From the NCBI GenBank assembly GCA_029856615.1, contig JAHKLF010000036.1:1-9831 (forward strand): a DNA stretch of 9,831 nt, read 5' to 3'. Shown in pieces: positions 1 to 7,780 of the stretch. The stretch's first letter is position 1, and the number at the start of each line of letters is the position of its first letter. Under the pieces are notes generated by a model that had not been told where the DNA came from, did no database searches, and saw only the letters and a list, made by a program, of their open reading frames with translations. Source of the DNA: Candidatus Njordarchaeota archaeon (GTDB lineage Archaea; Asgardarchaeota; Njordarchaeia; Njordarchaeales; Njordarchaeaceae). The translations under genes and the position numbers were made by a program.

Positions 1-1459
1 GTGGATACACTCCGAGTAGTACTATAAGTATCGTCAGGAATGTAAACGAGATGATCTCTGGCTTGCATAGATCCTTAATCTCCTCCTCGCTACCTTTCTG
101 CGGTCCAAAGATTATTCTCTGAATAGCCCATAGTATGTAAGCAGCGTTAAGAACAGATGCAAATACTACGTAGGCTATGTTTAATCCCCACGTGTAAAAT
201 GCTCCTAAAATGGCCATAAATTCAGCTACAAACGCTGCTAGTCCGGGAAGACCAAGACCCGCAAAGCCTCCAATTACCAGAAAAGCTGAGGTTAAGGGCA
301 TTTGTTTCGTCAGACCAGCTATATCTGGAATCTCCCTAGAATGAACATGATGTTTGTATACCCCTGCGATGAGGAATAATAGTCCATTGATCAACCCGTG
401 TGCAAACATCATATAGATCGCACCAGCTACTCCTAATGCATTTCCAGTAACAGAACCAAGCACAACTATTCCCATGTGAGCGATACTTGAGTAAGCTATT
501 AATCGTTTAATATCCAGTTGCCACATTGCAACAAAGCCGGCGTAAAACATATTGATGACTCCCATTATAGCAATATACCATGCTAGGAATTTCGCAGCTT
601 CTGGAAGTAGTGGTATTGCTATTCGCAATATACCGTATCCTCCCATTTTAAGTAGCACACCCGCCAAGATTACTGAAATAGGTGAAGGCGCTTCAACGTG
701 TGCATCTGGCAACCATGTGTGGAAAGGCACTATTGGAACTTTTATTCCAAACCCTATGAATAGCGCTATAAAAAGGATTATCTGTAGATCTCTAACCAGA
801 AACATCGAAACACTGTATGTTGTTCCATTAATTGGCATTACACCTATTAATTGCATGAGGTTAAATGTATAAACCCCCGTATGAAGTGCAAAGACCCAGT
901 ACGCGTAAAAGAATGATATTAGCATTATTACGCTACCAACATGGGTGTAGATAAAGAATTTTATTGCCGCATATTTTCTTCTCGGGCCTCCCCAAATGGC
1001 TATTAGGAAATACATTGGGACTAATACTAACTCCCAGAATACATAGAATAGGAATAAGTCAAACGATACAAAGACGCCGATAAGGGAAGTTTCCATTAGT
1101 AGGAATAATGCATAATAGAGATGCTCACCATCATGAATGTGATTGCTTGCAACAACTGCTGCTAACGAGAGAATTGTTACTAAAAGAACCATTATCATAC
1201 TTAGCCCGTCTACACCAATAAAGTAACTTATGCCTACGCTTGGAACCCATGCATAATACTCAACAAACTGTAATTCGCCGGCCTTGGAAATATCAAATGC
1301 TAGTACTAAGTGCATTGACAATATGAAATCTATGAAAGTAATCAATATGGCAAACCATCTTGAGGCTTTCTTGTTCGCTAGACCCACTAAATATGCTATT
1401 GGCGAAGCCAAAATAGGTAGCCACAATATTATTGATAATTCATATGGAAACACTTCCAC
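1..1459 (-). CDS. nuoM: NuoM, antiporter-like proton-pumping subunit of complex I (3' end cut by window edge)
   Basis: The frame is open from a GTG at 1459 to the left edge and gives 486 residues of a family usually about 490-520 long, so only a short C-terminal part is missing. It is a multi-spanning membrane protein of the Mrp-antiporter-like class that forms one proton channel of complex I. The key charged residues of the family are in place: Glu143 in FWELVLVPM (TM5), Lys240 and His248 in KVPIVPFHTWLPDAHVEAP, Lys271 in LLKMGGYG, His354 in MFAHGLINGL, and Glu413 in FVAEFMAILG (TM12). Having Glu instead of Lys at the TM12 site distinguishes NuoM from NuoL and NuoN. An in-frame TGA at 1468-1466 excludes a longer N-terminus, and GGGGTGA six bases upstream supports the GTG start; a second GTG lies at 1453. 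It follows nuoL by 12 bases. The ORF reads without breaks. Confidence 0.96.
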   Translation of the reverse strand, partial: MEVFPYELSIILWLPILASPIAYLVGLANKKASRWFAILITFIDFILSMHLVLAFDISKAGELQFVEYYAWVPSVGISYFIGVDGLSMIMVLLVTILSLAAVVASNHIHDGEHLYYALFLLMETSLIGVFVSFDLFLFYVFWELVLVPMYFLIAIWGGPRRKYAAIKFFIYTHVGSVIMLISFFYAYWVFALHTGVYTFNLMQLIGVMPINGTTYSVSMFLVRDLQIILFIALFIGFGIKVPIVPFHTWLPDAHVEAPSPISVILAGVLLKMGGYGILRIAIPLLPEAAKFLAWYIAIMGVINMFYAGFVAMWQLDIKRLIAYSSIAHMGIVVLGSVTGNALGVAGAIYMMFAHGLINGLLFLIAGVYKHHVHSREIPDIAGLTKQMPLTSAFLVIGGFAGLGLPGLAAFVAEFMAILGAFYTWGLNIAYVVFASVLNAAYILWAIQRIIFGPQKGSEEEIKDLCKPEIISFTFLTILIVLLGVYP

Positions 1460-1474
1460 TTTTACTCACCCCTA
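1460..1474 (-). promoter_or_regulatory. Ribosome binding site for nuoM overlapping the nuoL stop
   Basis: The minus strand reads TAGGGGTGAGTAAAAGTG. The nuoL stop TAG runs into the Shine-Dalgarno-like GGGGTGA, which sits six bases before the GTG chosen for nuoM. This site decides the start, because the first in-frame ATG of nuoM lies far inside the first membrane segments. Confidence 0.7.
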
Positions 1475-3562
1475 AAATAGAGTAAATGGGAGAGTCACAT
1501 AACCTAAAATCACTAATCCATAAATAACGATGAAAATAGACCCAATTATGATGCATAACACATAAAGTTGGATTATACCAATCTCAATTCTCCTTAATCT
1601 ACCACCAGACCACTTCAATGCATCCCCAATGCCATTTACTAAACCATCGATACCGAAGCGATCAAAGAAGTCCGATGCTTTGGCAATGAATATGCCAAGA
1701 TGTCCAATCGCATTAACAATGCCGTCTATTATATATCTATCAAATGCATCTGCAACTCTAGAAATTATCTTCCATGCTAATTTCTCAGATAATAGTAGGT
1801 ATAAATGATCAAGACCATACTTCGCCTCGAGTATTTTACTCAAAGTTTTACCTAGACCCCCCGTAGATAATCTTTCAACATGAAGCCTTCTAGTCATGTA
1901 GGCTTCGCATGCAATGTAAATTCCCAGTAGTGCGAAACCTAATGATACTATGGCAACGGGGATCTGCTTGGGTAAGAAACCATGCATTAATGGCTCATAA
2001 TGGGCTTCCACTATACCCTCATGGTTTACACGGATATGATATCTTTCCAGATATCCCGCTAGGAATTCTGAGAACCCTTCCTTGAAAAACGGCAAGATTA
2101 TACCAAGAGCTATTGTAATTGCAGCTAAAATTATTAATGGCACTGTCATTACTGGCGGAGATTCATGAAGATGCACATGCTCACGTTCAGCATGATGACC
2201 CTCCTCCTTGAGCATCTTGGGAGCTCTCAATTCCCCATGAAACGCGTAGAACCATAATCTCATAATGTAAAATGCGGTTAGAAATGCCGTTATTACTAAT
2301 AGCCAATATACAATTGGATCACCAGCCTCTAATGCAGCTTCTATTACTGCGTCCTTGCTCCAGAATCCAGATAGAGGGAAAATCCCAGCGAGAGCAATTG
2401 CGCCAATAAGCATAGTTACAGCAGTCGTCTTCATAGGCTTGTATAAGCCCCCCATATAACGTAAATCTCTTGATAACCAAGGATCATGCACAATTTCATG
2501 CATCATGTGCACAATGCTCCCAGCACATAGGAATAATAAAGCCTTGAAGAATGCATGACTAATCAAATGCAAGTATCCAGGAGCGTATCCCCCAACTCCT
2601 AGCGCTGCCATCATATAGCCTATTTGACTAATCGTTGAGTATGCTAATATTCTCTTTATGTCCCATTCTACTAATGCCATAGTTGCAGCTATGAATGCTG
2701 TGAATCCCCCGATATAAGATATAAATTGCATAGTCTGTGGAGAAGAAATCATTATTGGGTAAACCCTGAGTACAAGAAAAACACCAGCCTTGACCATTGT
2801 TGAGCTGTGAAGAATAGCGGATACTGTTGTGGGACCCTCCATAGCATCCCACAGCCAAGCCATTAGCGGGAACTGCGCTGATTTGCCGATCGCTCCTATG
2901 AAGATGAAGATCCCAACAAGAGTAAGCATTCTGGGGTCTAGGCCCTCCGGCGCAAGGGCATTTAATTGAATTATGTCAAGAGTCTTGAATTTTGCGAAGA
3001 GATACGCTATCCCAGCTAACATGAATATATCTCCCATTCTCGTTGTAAGAAATGCTTTTTTAGCCGCACTTGCAGCTGGTGGTCTCGTATACCAAAAGCC
3101 GATCAATAGATAGGAACATATTCCTACGAGTTCCCATCCAATGAAAAGCAGGAGGAGGTTACCAGCCATAACAATCGTTAGCATGCTACCGACGAATAGT
3201 AACATCTCAGCGAAGTATCTTGGTAACCCTTCTTCTCCATGCATATAGCCAAATGAGTATATCATAATTAAGGTGGAAATTGTAGAGACTACCAACATCA
3301 TTATAATTGATAATTGATCTACAATGATAGAGAACTCTATTATGATGTCTCCAACTTCCAACCAAGGGTAGCCTACCTTATATCCCCATAGATTATTCAT
3401 TAAAGCTTCAATCGCTACTATAATTGATAGGATCAGTGAGAAAGTGGCTCCAGCTACTCCTAGGGATCCACCTTCGCCAGGAACTTTTTTCCCAATTATT
3501 AATGCAATGGGTGATAGTATTATTGGGACCAGGGGGATTAGCCAAGCATATTCTATATACAT
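1472..3562 (-). CDS. nuoL: NuoL, distal antiporter-like subunit of complex I with the long lateral helix
   Basis: The 696-residue protein has the expected length for full NuoL. It is the outermost proton-channel subunit, with about 14 core membrane helices followed by a C-terminal region that matches the long amphipathic lateral helix and its terminal anchor. Functional residues line up with those of E. coli NuoL: Glu144 in GWELVGICSYL, Lys227 in AIGKSAQFPL, His252 in ILHSSTMVKAG, His332/His336/Lys340 in HLISHAFFKALLF, and Lys403-Asp404 in FWSKDAVIE (TM12). A His-rich loop (456-466) precedes ESPPVMTVPL, as is usual in the family. Near the C-terminus, FDRYIIDGIVNAIG (607-620) is echoed by FDRFGIDGLVNGIG (633-646). 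The ATG is supported by GGAGG seven bases upstream, inside the last nuoK codons. All channel residues are present, so it is probably active. Confidence 0.97.
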   Translation of the reverse strand: MYIEYAWLIPLVPIILSPIALIIGKKVPGEGGSLGVAGATFSLILSIIVAIEALMNNLWGYKVGYPWLEVGDIIIEFSIIVDQLSIIMMLVVSTISTLIMIYSFGYMHGEEGLPRYFAEMLLFVGSMLTIVMAGNLLLLFIGWELVGICSYLLIGFWYTRPPAASAAKKAFLTTRMGDIFMLAGIAYLFAKFKTLDIIQLNALAPEGLDPRMLTLVGIFIFIGAIGKSAQFPLMAWLWDAMEGPTTVSAILHSSTMVKAGVFLVLRVYPIMISSPQTMQFISYIGGFTAFIAATMALVEWDIKRILAYSTISQIGYMMAALGVGGYAPGYLHLISHAFFKALLFLCAGSIVHMMHEIVHDPWLSRDLRYMGGLYKPMKTTAVTMLIGAIALAGIFPLSGFWSKDAVIEAALEAGDPIVYWLLVITAFLTAFYIMRLWFYAFHGELRAPKMLKEEGHHAEREHVHLHESPPVMTVPLIILAAITIALGIILPFFKEGFSEFLAGYLERYHIRVNHEGIVEAHYEPLMHGFLPKQIPVAIVSLGFALLGIYIACEAYMTRRLHVERLSTGGLGKTLSKILEAKYGLDHLYLLLSEKLAWKIISRVADAFDRYIIDGIVNAIGHLGIFIAKASDFFDRFGIDGLVNGIGDALKWSGGRLRRIEIGIIQLYVLCIIIGSIFIVIYGLVILGYVTLPFTLF

Positions 3563-3564
3563 AT

Positions 3565-3888
3565 TTAACCTCCCTCCTCCACTTCTCTTAACTTTTTAAC
3601 TACGTCTAAATCGGGGACTCCATATATTCTGTGTAGTGCTAAAAATAAAGCTAATCCTATCGCAGCCTCAGCAGCAGCGATTGCGATTACGAAAATAGCT
3701 AGTATCTGAGCATCTATTGCAGCAGGGTATAAATAATGATGAAAGGCTATAATGTTAAGGAGTCCTGCGTTGATGAGAAGCTCCGCTGAAATGAGCATTT
3801 TCATGGCGTTTCTTCTGGAAGCTAAACCATATATCCCCATCACGAATATGATTAATGATACTCCCACTATTAGGTATAATTCATCCAT
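3565..3888 (-). CDS. nuoK: NuoK (ND4L-like) membrane subunit of complex I
   Basis: The 107-residue protein has three predicted membrane helices and is close to the family norm of about 100. It lies in the membrane arm between NuoJ/A/H and NuoN and contributes two buried glutamates to the proton path. Both are visible: Glu36 in MLISAELLINAGLLN and Glu74 in IAIAAAEAAIGLALF, equivalent to Glu36 and Glu72 of E. coli NuoK. The C-terminal tail is short and charged. The ATG at 3888 is preceded by GAGGATGA, which overlaps the nuoJ stop three bases upstream, so translation is probably coupled. Its own last codons (EEGG plus TAA) supply the ribosome binding site of nuoL. Confidence 0.97.
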   Translation of the reverse strand: MDELYLIVGVSLIIFVMGIYGLASRRNAMKMLISAELLINAGLLNIIAFHHYLYPAAIDAQILAIFVIAIAAAEAAIGLALFLALHRIYGVPDLDVVKKLREVEEGG

Positions 3889-3891
3889 GTT

Positions 3892-4374
3892 TCATCCTCT
3901 CCGAGCACTTGCAATATAAGACGAGGCAACCATGCCAACAAAAATAATTAGAGCTATTGGAAAAATTCCTGCAAAGTAATATTTCCTTAATCTAAAATAT
4001 ATTTGCTGTGGCGTTATAATTTGCCCAATAGTTACCCCCGTTATATATCCTATCGATAATAGGAGAGACAAGAGAAGAATAATACCAGCTATTACTGCAT
4101 AACGACGCATATAAGGTTGTTCCAATCTATCCTTAGTTTTTGGAATAAATAACATTGTGAATAACATTAAGACCGTGACTCCACCCGCGTAAACCAGGAT
4201 TTGAAATACTCCAACGAATTCTGCTCCCAGTAGAATGTATATTTCTCCTATAACAACGAGTAAAACCCCAAGGAAGAATATTGCGTGCATTAATTCCTTT
4301 GACTCAACAGCTAATATGGCTGATAGAATGATTAATATTCCTAAACCGCCTAGAAGAAATATTCCTAATTCCAT
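3892..4374 (-). CDS. nuoJ: NuoJ (ND6-like) membrane subunit of complex I
   Basis: The 160-residue protein has five predicted membrane helices; the family is usually about 160-180 residues, so it is complete. The diagnostic third helix is present around residues 49-77 (GAEFVGVFQILVYAGGVTVL). In known complex I structures this helix carries a pi-bulge that rearranges during turnover and links the quinone site to the proton channels. It is a single intact protein, not split into two genes as FpoJ is in Methanosarcina. The start ATG has a near-perfect GGAGGTGA six bases upstream, directly joined to the nuoI stop (14-base gap). The Arg/Lys-rich end (SARRG) overlaps the ribosome binding site of nuoK. 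Confidence 0.96.
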   Translation of the reverse strand: MELGIFLLGGLGILIILSAILAVESKELMHAIFFLGVLLVVIGEIYILLGAEFVGVFQILVYAGGVTVLMLFTMLFIPKTKDRLEQPYMRRYAVIAGIILLLSLLLSIGYITGVTIGQIITPQQIYFRLRKYYFAGIFPIALIIFVGMVASSYIASARRG

Positions 4375-4388
4375 TTCATTTCACCTCC

Positions 4389-5042
4389 TCATGGAAGATT
4401 GACTTGCTCCATTATTTTTAGCGCTAATTCCTCTATTTCACGAGCCTTCTTATCCCACTCCTCTAAACTTAGCTTTCCATCTAGTCTATCGTAATACAAT
4501 TGAATCCATTTGTCCTCGAGCTTTCTTAATATCTCTTCCCACTCTCCCCCAGCGGCCATCGATAACAAATGAGTTTGCATCAATTTGCGAACTTTATCCA
4601 AAATGTTCTCATAATGACCTTTTTTACCTTCGGTTATTGTATATTCCTCGGGAGTCATAATGAGATCCAACCTATTTAATTTATGACCCCAATACTTCAT
4701 TGAAAACCTTAAAGCGCCTGTTGGGCATACTTCTACGCACAAGCCACAGAAAATGCAATGTCCCCAATCTATAGCTGGTCTTCTAAGTCTCTGATTCTTT
4801 TTATCTCGGGGATCAACACCGTCAGGGAAAATGTAGTCTATGCATTTATTTGGACAAGTCATACCGCATAATCCGCATCCAATACATTTATTATAATCTA
4901 GCTGATGAAACCCTCGCCATCTATCTTTAACAACTGCTGGTTCCTTTGGGTACATTACAGTGAAAGGTCTTTTAATCGCATAACTACCTGTAACCTTTAA
5001 TGGTAATATGAAACTTTTAATCATCCTTATGATTTTGTTCAT
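4389..5042 (-). CDS. nuoI: NuoI, two-[4Fe-4S] ferredoxin-like subunit of complex I with extended C-terminus
   Basis: NuoI carries electrons along the peripheral arm to the terminal cluster in NuoB. Two complete ferredoxin motifs are visible, numbered from the ATG: Cys53/56/59/63 in CIGCGLCGMTCP and Cys96/99/102/106 in CIFCGLCVEVCP. These would bind clusters N6a and N6b. The basic, hydrophobic N-terminus (about 1-25) fits the amphipathic segment that rests on the membrane arm. At 217 residues it is longer than most NuoI (about 140-180). From about residue 133 a charged, probably helical tail rich in Glu, Lys, Arg and Trp follows; I do not recognise it. A TTG at 5048 opens the frame two codons earlier, but GAGGGGGG sits six bases before the ATG at 5042 and leaves no spacer for the TTG, so the ATG is preferred. 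It lies 12 bases after nuoH. Confidence 0.95.
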   Translation of the reverse strand: MNKIIRMIKSFILPLKVTGSYAIKRPFTVMYPKEPAVVKDRWRGFHQLDYNKCIGCGLCGMTCPNKCIDYIFPDGVDPRDKKNQRLRRPAIDWGHCIFCGLCVEVCPTGALRFSMKYWGHKLNRLDLIMTPEEYTITEGKKGHYENILDKVRKLMQTHLLSMAAGGEWEEILRKLEDKWIQLYYDRLDGKLSLEEWDKKAREIEELALKIMEQVNLP

Positions 5043-5057
5043 TATCAACCCCCCTCA
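5043..5057 (-). promoter_or_regulatory. Ribosome binding site for nuoI fused to the nuoH stop
   Basis: The minus strand reads TGAGGGGGGTTGATAATG: the nuoH stop TGA is the start of the G-rich Shine-Dalgarno run, and a six-base spacer leads to ATG. The in-frame TTG directly abuts the G run, which argues against it as the start. The run of six G is more extreme than the GGAGGTG form used elsewhere in this cluster. Confidence 0.65.
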
Positions 5058-6113
5058 TAATAGATAAGATATGTAAGGAGCAAGTATTACAACTAGGAAA
5101 AGATTCAGAATGGCTAGTGGAATTAACTTTGTATATGCTATCCTGATGAGCTGATCCGGTCTAGGTCTAAAGAATGTTATTCGAACCCATATCATCATGA
5201 TGATGACAAGATGTAATTTGAGCACAAAGTATATTACTGAAGGGAAAAATGGTCCGTACCAGCCCCCCAGATATAATGCTGTAAATGCTGCGGCTGATAC
5301 GAATAGTTTAAAGTACTCTGTACCATAGAATAATCCGAATTTTATTCCAGAATATTCCGTTCTCCATCCCACAATAATCTCGCCCTCGGCTTCTGGCACG
5401 TCAAAAGGCGCTCTTTCAAGCTCCATTATCGATGCAACAAAGAAAACAAATGCCCCAATTGGTTGAACTAACGCGAACCAAATGTTCTTCTGAGCTTCTA
5501 CTATAGATACAAAATCTAGAGAACCTGCTAGTAATACGACGCCAAGCAAACTTAATCCTAGGGGTAGTTCATAGCTAATTAGTTGTAATCCAGCTCGAAA
5601 TGCGCCTATAGCTGGTAACTTGCTATTTGAAGCCCATCCAGCTAAGAGCACTAAACCCGGAACTAATGTAGCAATGGCAAAGAATAATACTACACTGGTA
5701 TTCATTCTAAGGAACCATATTCCCGGACCAAAAGGTATAAGGACCACGGGAATCAAAGCCGTTGCTGCTAATAGAGGAGGTACTAAATTATGCATAAATC
5801 TATCGGCTTTTTCTGGGTAAATGTCTTCTTTGATTAATAATTTTACGACATCAGCTATATTTTGGAAGAACCCGAAAGGACCCGTTTCCGTCACCGATCT
5901 GCGATGATGTATCCTACCTATTAGTTTTCTCTCCATCCAAACAATGAACAGTAAATCAACAGTAAACAATAGGAAGAAAATGATTATTAGTACAAGTACA
6001 TATGCTGGGAAATATAGCCATTCTGGGAGCCCTAATAGACCGAATATATATCCAAGAATCATTTCTATTTGCTTGTTAATTTCGCTAGCTATCATCGTTA
6101 TGGGGTCCTGCAT
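5055..6113 (-). CDS. nuoH: NuoH (ND1-like) membrane anchor and quinone-site subunit of complex I
   Basis: The 352-residue protein has about eight membrane helices and the typical length. It anchors the peripheral arm and forms the entrance of the quinone chamber with NuoB and NuoD, as well as the start of the charged axis towards the proton channels. Hallmarks are ERKLIGRIHHRR (61-72) followed by GPFGFFQNIADVVKLLIKED (78-97), GAFRAGLQLISYELPLGL (170-187), and the Glu-rich loop ELERAPFDVPEAEGEI (231-246) with GWRTEYSGIKFGLFY after it. Near the C-terminus RPRPDQL corresponds to the usual RxRxDQL. The ATG lies six bases after nuoCD; its Shine-Dalgarno AGGTGA is made from the last Arg codon and stop of nuoCD. 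No damage is seen. Confidence 0.97.
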   Translation of the reverse strand: MQDPITMIASEINKQIEMILGYIFGLLGLPEWLYFPAYVLVLIIIFFLLFTVDLLFIVWMERKLIGRIHHRRSVTETGPFGFFQNIADVVKLLIKEDIYPEKADRFMHNLVPPLLAATALIPVVLIPFGPGIWFLRMNTSVVLFFAIATLVPGLVLLAGWASNSKLPAIGAFRAGLQLISYELPLGLSLLGVVLLAGSLDFVSIVEAQKNIWFALVQPIGAFVFFVASIMELERAPFDVPEAEGEIIVGWRTEYSGIKFGLFYGTEYFKLFVSAAAFTALYLGGWYGPFFPSVIYFVLKLHLVIIMMIWVRITFFRPRPDQLIRIAYTKLIPLAILNLFLVVILAPYISYLL

Positions 6114-6119
6114 ATCTCA

Positions 6120-7766
6120 TCACCTATCAACTTCGGCCATACATGGATCAAGACTTCCTATGATAACAGCAATGTCAGCAAGCTTTGCATGTCTCAATAT
6201 ATAATGCAGAAGGGACAAATTGGCATAAGTCGGGCTCCTTATATGCAGACGATACGGCTTATCGGATCCATCGCCAACCACGTATATTGATGCTTCCCCT
6301 CTTGGATCCTCAGTTCTGCTAAATCCCTCCCCCTTTCCTCGCAACTTGGGTAAAGGGACTTTTGTTCTAAGAGGGCCTTGCTTTGGCATTTCATCTATGA
6401 TCTGCTCAATAATATGCGTACTCTGTATCATCTCATTTATACGAACCCACCATCTGTCGAAAGCGTCACCATTTTTACCAGTTGGTATCTCAAAATCTAC
6501 TTGATCATAAACTAAATATGGAGCAACCTTTCTGATATCATATTTAATTCCCGCACCTCTTAGAACTGGCCCCGTTGCCCCAGCTTCAACTGCCGCTTTG
6601 CCCTTTAGAATACCCACTCCTTTGGTTCGCATCCAAAAAGTCTCGTTTGCATATGTTATATCCATGTACTCTTCTAATCTCTTTCTGAAATCTTTTATTG
6701 TCTCTTTCGTTTCTTCAAACCATGTTTCGGGGATATCCTCAGCATGCTTGAATATTCCGACCCCCCCGATCCTTATGTAAGAATACGTCAGCCTTGATCC
6801 ACACGCTTTTTCCAATAAATCTAAGAATTTCTCTCGTTCCCTTAATGGGTATAGAAACATAGAATGGTAAGTTCCAATGTCGCCGCTAAAAGCAGCTAAC
6901 CATAATAGATGCGAAATTATCCTCTGAATCTCAGCTAATATTGCTCTGAACCACTGTGCACGCTCGGGTACCTCTATACCAAGTAAGTCCTCTATTGCTA
7001 ATACGTACGTGAGATTCCATGTGATTGCTGAACCATAACATAGACGATCTGTGTACACTATGTTTTGCTCATAATTCTTTGACTCAGCAAGTTTTTCGAT
7101 TCCTCTATGTACCCAGCCAAAATCTGGCCACGCTTCTAAAATTGTATCTCCACGTAGTTTCAAGATTAGTCTAAAACTACCATGTACCGCTGGATGCTGG
7201 GGTCCTATACTCAGATAGTATATATCATCAGCTTCTGTCTCAGGTATGACAAAGGGATCATAGAATTCACGCGTTCTCTCCCACCAAGGATATTCTTTAG
7301 CCAAGCTTGGATCCCAATCCTTCCTTAATGGAGATCCTAGATCCCAGTCCCAAGGTAAAAAAACATGACGCAAATCAGGATGACCTTCAAATATAACTCC
7401 CATCAGATCATATACCTCGAGTTCATGAGGATTCGCTGACTTACAGATCGGCGTTATTGAAGGAATTTTAGGATCATCTCTGGGAATCTGAGTATATATC
7501 CAGGCCATTACTAGCGAATCCATTCTATTAAATTTATACACTAACTCTATGACACCTTCCTGTGGTTTATCAATTCCAGTAATCAAGGTTACCTGAGCAT
7601 ACCCCAACTTTTTTAATTCCTTTACAACATCAGTAATTCTCCTAGGAGTCAGTAATCTGAATCCAACATAATTTGGCCATTTGAGCTCAACGGGCTCAAC
7701 ATCATTACCTAGTGCGCTTACTAATTTCTCTCGCGTAATATTAACAATATCATCGGTCTTCCTCAT
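6120..7766 (-). CDS. nuoCD: NuoC-NuoD fusion, quinone-reducing peripheral subunit of complex I
   Basis: The 548-residue protein (from ATG) joins NuoC (about 1-155) to NuoD (about 180-548), a fusion also known in E. coli. The NuoC part shows ELEVYDLMGVIFEGHPDLRH and SPLRKDW, the family signature. The NuoD part shows GPQHPAVHG with His195 and DRLCY with Tyr244, the two residues that bind the quinone head group in known complex I, then RGAGIKYDIRK, DFEIPTGKNGDAFDR and the C-terminal DPCMAEVDR. NuoD descends from [NiFe]-hydrogenase large subunits. Here Cys243 and Cys542 sit at the first position of each ancestral CxxC pair, while the second positions are Ser246 and Glu545, so a hydrogenase active site is incomplete. 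A GTG at 7781 overlaps the nuoAB stop and would add five residues, but GAGGGGG six bases before the ATG favours 7766. Confidence 0.95.
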   Translation of the reverse strand: MRKTDDIVNITREKLVSALGNDVEPVELKWPNYVGFRLLTPRRITDVVKELKKLGYAQVTLITGIDKPQEGVIELVYKFNRMDSLVMAWIYTQIPRDDPKIPSITPICKSANPHELEVYDLMGVIFEGHPDLRHVFLPWDWDLGSPLRKDWDPSLAKEYPWWERTREFYDPFVIPETEADDIYYLSIGPQHPAVHGSFRLILKLRGDTILEAWPDFGWVHRGIEKLAESKNYEQNIVYTDRLCYGSAITWNLTYVLAIEDLLGIEVPERAQWFRAILAEIQRIISHLLWLAAFSGDIGTYHSMFLYPLREREKFLDLLEKACGSRLTYSYIRIGGVGIFKHAEDIPETWFEETKETIKDFRKRLEEYMDITYANETFWMRTKGVGILKGKAAVEAGATGPVLRGAGIKYDIRKVAPYLVYDQVDFEIPTGKNGDAFDRWWVRINEMIQSTHIIEQIIDEMPKQGPLRTKVPLPKLRGKGEGFSRTEDPRGEASIYVVGDGSDKPYRLHIRSPTYANLSLLHYILRHAKLADIAVIIGSLDPCMAEVDR

Positions 7767-7780
7767 AGAAGGCCCCCTCA
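7767..7780 (-). promoter_or_regulatory. Ribosome binding site for nuoCD overlapping the nuoAB stop
   Basis: The minus strand reads GTGAGGGGGCCTTCTATG. The nuoAB stop TGA opens the Shine-Dalgarno GAGGGGG, and CCTTCT spaces it six bases from the ATG at 7766. The in-frame GTG at 7781 overlaps the stop as GTGA but has no upstream site of its own, so the ATG is the better start. Confidence 0.65.

Noticed and set aside
552..872. Plus-strand open frames, here and at 1284, 5620, 5944, 6069, 6598, 8256 and 9414
   Set aside because: They lie wholly or nearly wholly antisense to clear nuo genes, have no family-like sequence and are explained as shadow frames.
2628..2858. Second minus-strand frame of 76 codons inside nuoL
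   Set aside because: It is an alternate frame of strongly conserved nuoL sequence, with no independent coding signal.
3892..4374. F420H2 dehydrogenase (Fpo) of methanogens instead of Nuo-type
   Set aside because: NuoJ is one intact protein, and no FpoF or FpoO is visible. The subunit families overlap, however, so the donor remains open.
6120..7766. [NiFe]-hydrogenase large subunit rather than NuoD
   Set aside because: Only one Cys of each CxxC pair is present, quinone-binding His and Tyr are kept, the protein is fused to NuoC, and a full nuo set surrounds it.
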